A stretch of 36,930 nucleotides of DNA from the NCBI GenBank assembly GCA_902766175.1, contig CACXCJ010000097.1, positions 1 to 36,930 on the forward strand, read 5' to 3'. Shown here one piece after another: positions 27,469 through 34,826 of the stretch (its first letter is position 1; every line of letters begins with the position of its first letter). Under the pieces are notes generated by a model. That model was not told where the DNA came from and did not search any database. It saw only the letters and a list, made by a program, of their open reading frames with translations. The position numbers were made by a program, and so were the translations under genes. Source of the stretch: an uncultured Lachnospiraceae bacterium. GTDB taxonomy: Bacteria > Bacillota > Clostridia > Lachnospirales > Lachnospiraceae.

Positions 27469-28416
27469 TCAGCCCACCAGCCTTTCCTCCAGTTGATTGA
27501 GTGCCTCCAGTTCCTTTATGCAGAGCATCTGTGCGAGCTCCACGCCGACCCGCACAAAACGCACCTTCATTCCGGGACGCGCCTGCGCAAGCTTCGGCAG
27601 GTCTGCCGAGATCACCGTCGCGATCTTCGTGTACCCGCCGACCGTCTGCCGGTCCGCCATCATCACAATCGGCTGCCCGTCCGTCGGCACCTGCACTGAC
27701 CCGAACGCGATTCCGTCGCTGATGATGTTTCCGTCCCTCAGGTGTTTCAGCGGCTCCTCTCTTTTCAGGCGGATTCCCTGCCGGTCCGACTGGTTCGTGA
27801 TGACCGCGCTGTACCAGAAGAACCGGTTCAGCTCCTCCCTTGAAAACGCGCTGTCCTGCGGCCCCGGGATGGCCCGCACACACACCTCGTCCTTCGGGTA
27901 CACCGGCGCGCTGAGCTTTCTCTCCGCAAAGTGCGGGAGCGCGGTCCGCGGTGCTTTGAGACCGATCCGGTCCCCCTTCCTCAGGATTCTTCCATCGACC
28001 CCGCCGAGTCCCTTCTGCGGAAGCGTCGACTGCGATCCCATGACGAGCGGAACGTCGAGCCCGCCGGCAAACGCGATGTAGGCGCGCATCCCGGTCAGAG
28101 CACTCCTGAGCTTCAGGACATCCCCGCGCTCCGCCCTGACAGCGGCATACATCGGAATCTCCGCCCCGTTCAGCATCGGCCGCATATCTGCGCCGCAGAT
28201 GGCGAAGATCTCCGCCTCCTCAAAGCGGATCTCCGGCCCGGTGAAGGTCACCTCCAGCGCGCCCTCCGTCCTCCTGTTCCCCGCGAGAATGTTCGCGAGA
28301 TGAAAGGAAAGCGTGTCCATGGGGCCGGAGGGCGAGACGCCGTACTGCTGGTACCCGAGCCTTCCCTCGTCCTGTACCGTGGTAAACATGCCCGGTGACT
28401 GAATGAAAACTGCCAT
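27469..28416 (-). CDS. pxpC: 5-oxoprolinase subunit PxpC (KipA, carboxyltransferase-like)
   Basis: A 315-aa protein of the urea amidolyase/KipA carboxyltransferase-fold family, the partner of PxpB in 5-oxoproline hydrolysis. It opens with FIQSPGMFTTVQDEGRLGYQQYGVSPSGPMD, the family signature, and has YAVIRAERGDVLKL-type core strands, MMADRQTVGGYTKIATV near the C-terminus and a full-length fold. It lies 4 bp after pxpB and 1 bp before pxpA. No biotin carboxylase genes lie beside it, which supports Pxp over an acetyl-CoA carboxylase-like role. Confidence 0.93.
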   Translation of the reverse strand: MAVFIQSPGMFTTVQDEGRLGYQQYGVSPSGPMDTLSFHLANILAGNRRTEGALEVTFTGPEIRFEEAEIFAICGADMRPMLNGAEIPMYAAVRAERGDVLKLRSALTGMRAYIAFAGGLDVPLVMGSQSTLPQKGLGGVDGRILRKGDRIGLKAPRTALPHFAERKLSAPVYPKDEVCVRAIPGPQDSAFSREELNRFFWYSAVITNQSDRQGIRLKREEPLKHLRDGNIISDGIAFGSVQVPTDGQPIVMMADRQTVGGYTKIATVISADLPKLAQARPGMKVRFVRVGVELAQMLCIKELEALNQLEERLVG

Positions 28417-28420
28417 ACCT

Positions 28421-29146
28421 TCAACCTTCCCTGTGCACGGTCACCTGATACGTGCCGTCTTCCACCTGGCTGCGTATTCTGTCATACTCATTTCGATCCA
28501 CCGGGATGTAGCGCACCCACTCCCCGGCGCGCACAAGAAACGGATCCTCTCTGTGGTAATCGCAGATGTCAAGCGGCGTCATTCCGATGATGTTCCACCC
28601 GCACGGCTGATCGAACGGAATCAGATCCGAGAGATTCAGCTGCACCACGACGGACCTTCCGGGAATCCTGACGCGGGCGGTCTCCCGGCGCTTGAAGTGA
28701 AACGGCTCCTCAAAGCGCGCGGAGTACGGATGCCCCGGGGCGAATCCCAGCATGAACACGTAGTAGTCATGGCTGGAGTGCATCCGGATGATCTCGTCCG
28801 TGCTCGTGTGCTCCAGCTCCGCACAGACCTCGAGATCCGGTCCCAGATCTCCTCCGTAGCAGATCGGCACTTCCTTGACGATCCTCCCGCCGCTCTGCTG
28901 CTCCGCGCGGAGATCCGCGCAGCGCTCCGCAATCCGCTTTCTGAGCTCCGCAAAGCGGATCACCTCCGGGCGATAGTGGATCATCAGGGCTGCGTAGGTC
29001 GGAACCATCTCCGTGATGCCCTCGATCGGATGCTCCGTGAGCTCCCTTCGGAGCGCCAGGACACGTCCGTTCACCTCGAGACTGATCTCGCTCCCGAGCT
29101 GAACCGAGACGGCACGGTCTCCCGCAGCCAGAATTTCAGCTTCCAT
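28421..29146 (-). CDS. pxpB: 5-oxoprolinase subunit PxpB (KipI-like)
   Basis: A 241-aa PxpB/KipI protein, forming a heterodimer with PxpC. Features: GDRAVSVQLGSEIS at the N-terminus, VPICYGGDLGPDLEVCAELE, and YVFMLGFAPGHPYSARF, the usual Gly-Phe-x-Pro-Gly motif, then PCGWNIIGMTP. I choose ATG 29146: a homologous domain starts at once and GGAGG lies 13 nt upstream. A TTG at 29245 would add 33 residues including a 14-bp tandem repeat (GTTCCTGCTGCTCT twice on the plus strand, about 29191-29218), unlike family members. First gene of the operon. Confidence 0.9.
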   Translation of the reverse strand: MEAEILAAGDRAVSVQLGSEISLEVNGRVLALRRELTEHPIEGITEMVPTYAALMIHYRPEVIRFAELRKRIAERCADLRAEQQSGGRIVKEVPICYGGDLGPDLEVCAELEHTSTDEIIRMHSSHDYYVFMLGFAPGHPYSARFEEPFHFKRRETARVRIPGRSVVVQLNLSDLIPFDQPCGWNIIGMTPLDICDYHREDPFLVRAGEWVRYIPVDRNEYDRIRSQVEDGTYQVTVHREG

Positions 29147-29255
29147 TCCGAACGGCTTTCCTCCTTTTCTGCTTTGCTCTGCGCTGCCCGGTTCCTGCTG
29201 CTCTGTTCCTGCTGCTCTGTTCCGAACAGCCAGTGCTTTTTCCAAAGTCCCGCGC

Positions 29256-29324
29256 TTTCATATGCAGAGGATTTAGAATTGTGCGCTCTTATATTCAGAA
29301 AATAGCATTTTTTCCATATGAAAG
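29256..29324 (-). promoter_or_regulatory. Putative oxoproline-operon promoter with paired CTTTCATATG sites
   Basis: Minus-strand TGGAAA (29311-29316), 17 bp, TATAAG (29288-29293) could be the promoter of pxpBCA. A 10-bp sequence CTTTCATATG occurs at 29256-29265 and as its exact reverse complement CATATGAAAG at 29315-29324. The upstream copy overlaps the -35, the downstream copy lies past the expected transcription start. Such an arrangement fits binding by the adjacent LysR regulator, but this is inference. Confidence 0.4.
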
Positions 29325-29460
29325 AAAATTGATTCTTTTTCTTGAAATTATTAAGAGATATTAATATTTGAATAAGTGTTCTAAATCAGAGGTGTTTATT
29401 TTGTGCACACTGCCGAAATCTGTTTATGCATTTTTTCCAGGAGCCTGCGCCTGGCACCGG

Positions 29461-29579
29461 CACCCGGACGGCCGGGTTTCCCTCGAACGCTTCGAGGACG
29501 CGCGCATCCCGCGAAAGTGCAGGGCACGCATAGAGACGCCCGCCGCGCTTTATGCGCAGCGGGCGTCTCTATGCGTGCC
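29461..29579. repeat. Cluster of GC-rich hairpins, including a 21-bp perfect stem
   Basis: The 492-bp gap between pxpB and the LysR gene (29147-29638) has no gene I can support. Its AT-rich half holds the promoter; its GC-rich half holds three stem-loops in a row: CCCGG/CCGGG (29463-29476), CCTCGAA/TTCGAGG (29481-29497), and a perfect 21-bp inverted repeat with arms 29523-29543 and 29559-29579. The last is extended by GCGC/GCGC around a TTTAT loop. No T run follows on either strand, so simple termination is doubtful. It may end the LysR transcript, encode a structured RNA, or be a small repeat element. Confidence 0.6.
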
Positions 29580-29638
29580 GGCATCAGCCGGTTTCCTCCT
29601 TCGAAGTTCACGGACCCATGCGGACCACTTGAAAATTT

Positions 29639-30541
29639 TTATTCCTCGTACCCCAGCTCACGGAAATAGTTCCGCATCTGCTCGCGGAACAGGGCAATCG
29701 CCTTTTTCCGGGATTCTGAGACATCACTCCGCATGATCATGTACGTCACGCGCTCCGGCGGCTGCCTGCGGTCCGCGATCTGACTCACGTAGATATTCTG
29801 GATTTTCGAGAGCTCATCGACAACGGACCTCGGGGCGATGGTCCATTTTCCCCGGTCCTTCAGGAACTCCGAGAGGAGACTGAAGGTGTCCACCTCGAGA
29901 GAGGCCCGGTTCCCCCCGGAGATCATCTGCTCGTGCCATGTCTGAAAATTCGTCTCCCACGTGAAATAAACCTCGCTGTCCGGATTCATCTCCCGGAGAT
30001 AGAGCTTTTCCTTCCGGATGGCGCCGCCGGCCTCCTGCACGAGGTACATTTTTTCATGGAGCACCGGCTCCGCAACAATATTTTTAAAGTGGAGATAATG
30101 ATAGACAAAGCCTGCATCAACCAGGTAGTTCTGGACATTCTCATAGAGGACATAGGAGTAGTGCGTGGAGATGTTCAGGTGCAGCGGAATGCTCTCGTCC
30201 TGCAGGATCTTCCGGTAGAGGCCCTTGAAAATCGTTGCATTCAGGGTGTCCGTGCACCCGACGCTCAAGTACAGGAGGTCGCTCTTGCTCTTCAGCATCC
30301 TCGTCTCGTCCATCAGGGCAAGCCAGCGCTCCGCGATCGGGACAAACTCCTCCCCCTTCGGGGTGAGTTCAAGCCTCTTGTGCCCCTTCTTCCGAATGAG
30401 AAGCGGAACGCCGAGCTCATCCTCCAGAAGCTTCAGTCTGTGGCTCACCGTCGGCTGCGACACAAAGAGATTCTGCGCCGTCTTCGTGATGTTCTCCGTC
30501 TTGACCAGCATCAGAAAGGTCTCCACATCCACCTGATTCAT
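29639..30541 (-). CDS. LysR-family transcriptional regulator (probable oxoproline-operon regulator)
   Basis: A 300-aa LysR regulator. The N-terminal winged helix (FLMLVKTENITKTAQNLFVSQPTVSHRLKLLEDELGVPL) is complete; the effector domain (about 90-295) is of the usual size but ligand unassigned. It stands on the same strand upstream of pxpBCA and divergent from the RraA-type gene, with a 277-bp AT-rich region between, so it may control either or both. ATG 30541 has GGGAGGAAG upstream. Confidence 0.9.
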   Translation of the reverse strand: MNQVDVETFLMLVKTENITKTAQNLFVSQPTVSHRLKLLEDELGVPLLIRKKGHKRLELTPKGEEFVPIAERWLALMDETRMLKSKSDLLYLSVGCTDTLNATIFKGLYRKILQDESIPLHLNISTHYSYVLYENVQNYLVDAGFVYHYLHFKNIVAEPVLHEKMYLVQEAGGAIRKEKLYLREMNPDSEVYFTWETNFQTWHEQMISGGNRASLEVDTFSLLSEFLKDRGKWTIAPRSVVDELSKIQNIYVSQIADRRQPPERVTYMIMRSDVSESRKKAIALFREQMRNYFRELGYEE

Positions 30542-30656
30542 GCTCTTCCTCCCTCATAAGATCCGGAACGACACACTGAATTCCGCCCTTTCCTCCTCAG
30601 TGTACATCCCCCGATAATCATAAACAAGATTTATATTAAAAAGCGAAATTATTCAT

Positions 30657-30685
30657 TTTAAAGCCGAAAATTGCTGTGCTACACT
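30657..30685 (+). promoter_or_regulatory. Promoter of the RraA-family gene
   Basis: TTTAAA (30657-30662), 17 bp, TACACT (30680-30685) with an extended TGC before the -10. It lies in the AT-rich divergent region between the LysR gene and the RraA gene, about 130 bp before the start codon. Confidence 0.5.
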
Positions 30686-30818
30686 GCTCATGGATTGAAA
30701 GAGCGGCTGATACGGGCGCCATTCCTCCGTTTCTCTGCTCCGGAAAGATCCGGCCGTGAAAATCTGCGGGAATCACAGGTCACGAAATATCGTTCAAATT
30801 CTACAGGAGGAATTCGTC

Positions 30819-31532
30819 ATGGCAGAGAAGACGTTTGATATCATCAGGCACTACGATAAGGTTTCTGCTGAGCTCGTCGAGAAGTACGCCGCACTTGAGG
30901 AGAGCGCCTCGATCTGCGAGTGCATGAACATGAAAAATGCATTCGGCGGCAAGGTGAAGCCCGTGTGGCCCGGCATGAGATGCTGCGGACCGGCCTTCAC
31001 AGTGGACGCGAGACCCGGCGACAACCTGATCCTCCACAAGGCGATCGATATGATCCAGCCCGGCGATGTTCTCGTCGTCTGCTATCACGACAACACCGCG
31101 ACCGGCGGCATGTGGGGCGGCATGATGACCGCGTGTCTGAAGGCAAAGGGTGCCGCAGGAATGGTCACGGACGGCGCGGTCCGCGACACCATGACGATCA
31201 AAAAGCTCGACTTCCCGATCTTCAGCCAGGCGGTGAATGTCCGCGGAACCACGAAGGCGATGCCGGGCAGGATCAATCATCCGGTCGTGATGTGCGGCAC
31301 CGTGGTGAACCCCGGAGACCTTGTCTTCGCAGACAATGACGATGTCGTCATCGTCCCGAAGGAGATCGCGGCGGAGGTCTATGAAAAGGTCAAGGCGAGA
31401 GAGGACAAGGAGGACCGTCTCCTTGACGTGATCTTCGCTCACAAGGGCACGACCTATGACTTGAACGGAAATGACAGGAAGCTCCAGGTCCTGATCGACA
31501 GCGGCCAGGTGACCGAGGAGCCGGCCGACTGA
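30819..31532 (+). CDS. RraA / HMG-CHA aldolase-family protein
   Basis: A 237-aa protein of the RraA-like superfamily, which includes 4-hydroxy-4-methyl-2-oxoglutarate/4-carboxy-4-hydroxy-2-oxoadipate aldolases, oxaloacetate decarboxylases and the RNase E inhibitor RraA. AGGAGG lies 8 nt before ATG 30819. The active-site segment GAAGMVTDGAVRDTMTIKKLDFPIFS contains the Gly-x-x-Arg-Asp pair that binds substrate and divalent metal, and GDVLVVCYHDNTATGGMWGGMMTACLKAKG precedes it. The length (aldolases ~230 aa, RraA ~160) favours an aldolase/decarboxylase. Older annotation as demethylmenaquinone methyltransferase is a known misnomer. The substrate is unknown; oxoacid metabolism near the Pxp operon is plausible. 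Confidence 0.85.
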   Translation: MAEKTFDIIRHYDKVSAELVEKYAALEESASICECMNMKNAFGGKVKPVWPGMRCCGPAFTVDARPGDNLILHKAIDMIQPGDVLVVCYHDNTATGGMWGGMMTACLKAKGAAGMVTDGAVRDTMTIKKLDFPIFSQAVNVRGTTKAMPGRINHPVVMCGTVVNPGDLVFADNDDVVIVPKEIAAEVYEKVKAREDKEDRLLDVIFAHKGTTYDLNGNDRKLQVLIDSGQVTEEPAD

Positions 31533-31685
31533 ATTCCGCCTCGATTTCTGCCGGATTTCTGCTGGATTTCTGCTTGTTTCCGGCAGATTCTTTCTCAGCA
31601 CCTGCTGCGGCGCCGGTTTTTATACTGCCCCCTCCGGAGCCGCAGACATCCCGGGAGTTTCCGGTGTGCGCGCAGGGTGTGCGGA

Positions 31686-31719
31686 GCCTGCTGCAGATTC
31701 TTCTGCAGCGGGCCTTTTT
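31686..31719 (+). terminator. Rho-independent terminator of the RraA-family gene
   Basis: A 12-bp stem (GCCTGCTGCAGA with TCTGCAGCGGGC, one wobble) with TTCT loop, then CTTTTT. It closes the rraA-like unit. In the 479-bp gap 31533-32011 I see otherwise only short repeats of GGATTTCTGC near 31550-31575 and the 17-bp tandem array before truA; no gene. Confidence 0.8.
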
Positions 31720-31908
31720 CGTGTAAAATAAAGACATCCGGAATCGCAGAAGCGCGCGGCGCTGGGCAGTCTTTTTCTCGTCCGGCATCCGGCCTCCTTC
31801 TCTCCGGATTCAGGGAACGGCCGGCCGCTCGCCCTTTTATCTTTGCTCAGCCGGCCGCAGGGCATCGCGATACAAACAGAAGAACGTGCAGGATACACAC
31901 AGAGGAAC

Positions 31909-32010
31909 GAAACAGGCGCAGTACAGAAACAGGAGCAGTACAGAAACAGGCGCAGTACAGAAACAGGAGCAGTACAGAAACAGGCGCAGTACAGAAACAG
32001 GAGCAGTACA
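31909..32010 (+). repeat. Six 17-bp tandem repeats ending at the truA start
   Basis: The unit GAAACAGGCGCAGTACA is repeated six times without gaps. Odd copies have GGCG and even copies GGAG at the variable site, so the true period is 34 bp (three copies). The even copies contain AGGAG. The last copy ends one base before the ATG of truA, so its AGGAG is the gene's ribosome-binding site. No stop codon occurs in the truA frame through the array. Copy-number change by slippage would keep the last ribosome site in place but alter the 5' leader. Confidence 0.9.
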
Positions 32011-32011
32011 G

Positions 32012-32836
32012 ATGGAACGAAACTTCAGACTCATCGTCGCGTACGACGGCACGCGCTACTTCGGCTGGGAGCATCAGAAGACGGAAAAGAATACGATTCA
32101 GGGGAAGCTGGAAAGTGTCCTCGCGCGGATGCTTCTCTCGGGCGGAAGGGATCAGATCCCGGATCCGCTGGATCCTGAAAAGTGCATCTCTCCCTCGGAT
32201 CTGCCGGAAAAATTTCTGCCGGAAGTCACTGTGACTGGCGCCGGACGGACGGATGCCGGCGTTCACGCGCGCGCGCAGACAGCGAACGTGCACCTCGACA
32301 CACCGCTCTCAGAAGAGGAAATCCGCGCGTACTTAAACCGCTACCTCCCGGAGGACATCGGGGTCAGCGAGGTAAAGCAGGTCTCCGACCGCTTCCACGC
32401 GCGCTTTTCGGCAACCGGGAAGACCTACCGCTACACCTTTTACACCGGCCCGCAGAAGCCGGTCTTCGAGCGCCGGTACGTCACGGTGCTGGACCGGACC
32501 CCGGACCTCACGCGGATGCGCGAGGCCGCGGCGCTCCTGACCGGGACGCATGACTTCAAGAGCTTCTGCGGCAACCCGAAGATGAAAAAGTCCACGATCC
32601 GCACTGTGGATTCCATCGAAATCCTGCGTAACGGGCCGTACCTGCGCCTCAACTTTCACGGCGACGGCTTTCTCCAGCACATGGTGCGGATTCTCTCGGG
32701 AACCCTCCTCGAGGCCGGGTACGGAAAGCGGGCGCCGGAGGACATGACCGCAGTGCTCGCCGCAAGGAGCCGCTCCGCGGCGGGATTCACCGCGCCCGCG
32801 CAGGGCCTCTGCCTCATGAAGGTGGACTACCAGTGA
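32012..32836 (+). CDS. truA: tRNA pseudouridine(38-40) synthase TruA
   Basis: Converts uridines 38-40 in the tRNA anticodon arm to pseudouridine. 274 aa from ATG 32012; the domain starts immediately (NFRLIVAYDGTRYFGWEHQ). The catalytic Asp is Asp81 in TGAGRTDAGVHARAQ, about 20 residues later than usual because of an insertion at about 44-68 (GGRDQIPDPLDPEKCISPSD). The C-terminal motifs FHARFSATGKTYRY, GTHDFKSFC and GDGFLQHMVRILSGTLLEAG are intact. An upstream GTG at 31886 would read through the tandem repeats; homology gives no support for it. It converges on the membrane-protein gene with a 15-bp gap. Confidence 0.93.
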   Translation: MERNFRLIVAYDGTRYFGWEHQKTEKNTIQGKLESVLARMLLSGGRDQIPDPLDPEKCISPSDLPEKFLPEVTVTGAGRTDAGVHARAQTANVHLDTPLSEEEIRAYLNRYLPEDIGVSEVKQVSDRFHARFSATGKTYRYTFYTGPQKPVFERRYVTVLDRTPDLTRMREAAALLTGTHDFKSFCGNPKMKKSTIRTVDSIEILRNGPYLRLNFHGDGFLQHMVRILSGTLLEAGYGKRAPEDMTAVLAARSRSAAGFTAPAQGLCLMKVDYQ

Positions 32837-32851
32837 ATCGGCCTGCTCCTT

Positions 32852-33763
32852 CTAGGATTGCTGCTCCCGCTGGTCCTGCTCCCGCCGGTCGTTCTGCTCC
32901 CGCTGATTGTTCTGCTCCCGCTGCTCCTGCTCCTCCCAAGCCGCGTCGGCCGGCCGGATCAGGAACCGCCGCACAATGCGGAAATCCCGCATCTTCCCCT
33001 TGAGCGCGAGATAACCGATCACGCAGAAAACGAGCGCGCCGATAAAGTTCACGATGAGATCCGACATCGTGTCAATGAGGCCGATGTCGAGATACCCGTG
33101 GATTCCGAGGCTCTGCCCGTTCACAGCGGTCTCTGTGATATGTGATATTTTCACCGGCCGCTGCAGCCCCTGGGAATTCAGTGTGATGCTCGAAATCGTG
33201 TGGATCACCGTGTCCTTCTGCATGTCCACCCCGAAGAGACAGTCCATGGAGAACTCGAAGATCTCCCAGATGACTCCGATTGTCATGGAGAAACAGAAGG
33301 CAACGACGCAGAGATAGAAAGGCGAGAGCTCAAAGACCGCCTTGTTCGTCCGGTTTAAAATCAGGGTCAGGGAAAAGCCGACTGCCGCTGCGAGAAAGCC
33401 GTTCAGGGTGTGCAGAATCGTGTCCCACATCGGGATTGCCGTGTAATAGCAGTTCACCTCTCCGAGGATCTCCGCCGCGTAGATAAAGACCAGAAGTGTG
33501 ATCTCCATCTCCTGCGGCAGAACGACCCGGAGCTTCACCTGCAGAAATGCCGGCATGAGAAGAAGAAGGAGCGTCAGCACGCAGAGCAGGACGTTTTCGT
33601 AATTCTGGTGCAGAAACTGGCGGACCAGACAGACGATCACCAGCGTCCGGAGCACCCGGTAGACCGTGAAAACCCTTCTGCTCTCCCGCATTTTCCCGCG
33701 GATCTCCCCGCGGATCTCTTCCTCAGGTCCCTTTTTCCTGTCCTGACCGCCCTCTGTCTGCAT
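32852..33763 (-). CDS. Six-helix membrane protein with Gln/Arg/Glu-repeat tail, unknown function
   Basis: A 303-aa integral membrane protein. Charged N-terminus (about 1-30), then hydrophobic segments around VLRTLVIVCLVRQFL, VLLCVLTLLLLLMPAFL, EITLLVFIYAAEILG, ILHTLNGFLAAAVGFSLTLIL, PFYLCVVAFCFSMTIGVIWEIFEF and MSDLIVNFIGALVFCVIGYLAL. The WDTILHTLNGF and GVIWEIFEFSMD motifs resemble those of the YjdF/DUF2238 family, which I suggest tentatively. The last ~27 residues are a repeated Arg-Glu-Gln-Asn pattern encoded by imperfect GC-rich tandem repeats (about 32865-32935). It lies 90 bp after the TVP38 gene on the same strand and may be co-transcribed. Confidence 0.65.
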   Translation of the reverse strand: MQTEGGQDRKKGPEEEIRGEIRGKMRESRRVFTVYRVLRTLVIVCLVRQFLHQNYENVLLCVLTLLLLLMPAFLQVKLRVVLPQEMEITLLVFIYAAEILGEVNCYYTAIPMWDTILHTLNGFLAAAVGFSLTLILNRTNKAVFELSPFYLCVVAFCFSMTIGVIWEIFEFSMDCLFGVDMQKDTVIHTISSITLNSQGLQRPVKISHITETAVNGQSLGIHGYLDIGLIDTMSDLIVNFIGALVFCVIGYLALKGKMRDFRIVRRFLIRPADAAWEEQEQREQNNQREQNDRREQDQREQQS

Positions 33764-33853
33764 GATCTGCTTCTTCCTCCCGCTCTCCGGTTCTGACAGA
33801 CGGCCCCTTTCTCCGGATCCCCGCAGCCGGTCCCGCCTGCTTCTGCGCTGTCT

Positions 33854-34582
33854 CTATGATTTCTTCCCCATATCCCGTTTCCGCTTTCCAAACGGCGGCT
33901 TCCCCGCCTGATACTGGTGAAGGAGGAAAAAGGTGCCCGCATAGAGCACCCCCGCGGCGAGGATCATGAGGACAACCATTCCCTTGTTCTGGTAGAGAAC
34001 CGCATCCGCAAAGAGTGCAGTCATCACGATGCCCGGAATCCGCCCGAAGAACATGATGAGTGCGAACACGGGGAACTTCATCCTGGTCATGCCGAGAAAA
34101 TACGGGAGAAAGTCCTTCGGCAGCGCCGGAATGACCGTGAACAGAAACACATAGAGCACCTGCCTTTTCCCGCTCTGAAAGAGCTTCTGGAGCTGCGCGA
34201 TCTCCCTGCCGCCGCCGAAAAGGACGGCGATCCGCATTCCGAAGTGCCGCGAGAGGAAGAACGCGATGCTGCTGCCGATCAGCATCGCGGCATCACAGAG
34301 CAGTGTGCCGCGGACCACGCCGAACAGGAATCCGGCCGCAAACTCAAACGGGTCTGCCGGAATCACAGCGGAAATTACCTGCAGAATCACCATACCCATG
34401 TAGATGGGAATGCCAGCCCTTCCCCGCGCGTCCATGTAGGCGCGGAATTCCTCCGGCTGGGCGAGATAGGGAATTGCCGGCACCAGCAGAACAGCAGAGA
34501 CCACCAGAAACACGGCGATCAACAGGATCACCGCGGCCTGTTTCTTTCTGTTCAGATTCTTTTTTCCCTGTTCAGCGCCCAT
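33854..34582 (-). CDS. TVP38/TMEM64 family membrane protein
   Basis: A 242-aa DedA/VTT-type membrane protein. From ATG 34582 (GGAGGG 12 nt upstream): a basic N-terminus, TM1 (AAVILLIAVFLVVSAVLLVP), the re-entrant region VIPADPFEFAAGFLFGVVRGTLLCDAAMLIGSSIAFFLSRHFG with conserved Gly/Pro, FLFTVIPALPKDFLPYFLGMTRMKF, then two terminal helices. The bacterial function of this family is not settled; lipid transbilayer movement is proposed for VTT proteins. An upstream frame to 34672 runs through a terminator and a tRNA-like fragment, so I exclude it. Confidence 0.85.
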   Translation of the reverse strand: MGAEQGKKNLNRKKQAAVILLIAVFLVVSAVLLVPAIPYLAQPEEFRAYMDARGRAGIPIYMGMVILQVISAVIPADPFEFAAGFLFGVVRGTLLCDAAMLIGSSIAFFLSRHFGMRIAVLFGGGREIAQLQKLFQSGKRQVLYVFLFTVIPALPKDFLPYFLGMTRMKFPVFALIMFFGRIPGIVMTALFADAVLYQNKGMVVLMILAAGVLYAGTFFLLHQYQAGKPPFGKRKRDMGKKS

Positions 34583-34609
34583 GGCTGCAGAAAGCCCTCC
34601 AAAAAAGGT

Positions 34610-34640
34610 AAAAAAACAGGAAGCAGGTATTTCTGCTTCC
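34610..34640 (-). terminator. Strong terminator just upstream of the TVP38 gene
   Basis: Minus strand: GGAAGCAG-AAATAC-CTGCTTCC-TG followed by seven T. A perfect 8-bp stem with a long T run. It lies 9 bp after the tRNA 3'-end fragment, as expected for a tRNA gene's own terminator, and before the TVP38 gene. Confidence 0.85.
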
Positions 34641-34648
34641 CCCATCAA

Positions 34649-34670
34649 AGCGATAGACGGGACTCGAACC
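34649..34670 (-). other. tRNA 3'-end fragment, probable attachment-site scar
   Basis: On the minus strand the 22 nt read as T-arm and acceptor 3' half of a tRNA: GG, TTCGAGT loop, CCCGT, CTATCGC, T. The 5' T-stem partner should be ACGGG but is AATGG, and no matching 5' acceptor (GCGATAG) or D-arm is present within 100 bp, so this is not a whole tRNA gene. A terminator follows at once. Sequence on the other side is AT-rich mobile debris. Tyrosine recombinases often leave exactly such a 3' duplicate at one end of an inserted element. Confidence 0.45.
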
Positions 34671-34719
34671 ATTACCTAAGCCCAGCAGATACACGCCTTT
34701 TAAGCAGCTTGATACAAAT

Positions 34720-34750
34720 ATTATACCACTATTTATCTAATCGTTATCAA
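34720..34750 (-). promoter_or_regulatory. Extended -10 promoter reading into the tRNA fragment
   Basis: Minus strand: TTGATA (34745-34750), 19 bp, TGGTATAAT (extended -10, hexamer 34720-34725). A transcript from here to the terminator would be about 100 nt and contain the tRNA-like fragment. Its ends (ATCAAGC and GCTTTGAT) can pair with one bulge. It could be a small RNA or an accidental promoter. Confidence 0.45.
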
Positions 34751-34826
34751 GTCAGCTGCCCGTACTGCGAATCCGGCACTGTGCTGCAGTTTCTGTTCTA
34801 AGCATCAACAGATTACAGTCAGCACC

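Noticed and set aside
27469-29146. Biotin-dependent carboxylase (urea amidolyase-like) operon
   Set aside because: PxpB/PxpC resemble parts of urea carboxylase, but no biotin carboxylase or BCCP gene is present and PxpA adjoins them, so 5-oxoprolinase is the better reading.
31909-32010. CRISPR array
   Set aside because: The 17-bp units are directly joined with no spacers and no cas genes are present; it is a simple tandem repeat.
31886-32011. N-terminal extension of TruA from an upstream GTG
   Set aside because: The extension is only translated tandem repeat, and TruA homology begins at the ATG at 32012, which has AGGAG upstream.
34649-34725. Complete tRNA gene
   Set aside because: The T-stem does not pair (AATGG/CCCGT) and D-arm and 5' acceptor are absent; only the 3' fragment fits a tRNA.
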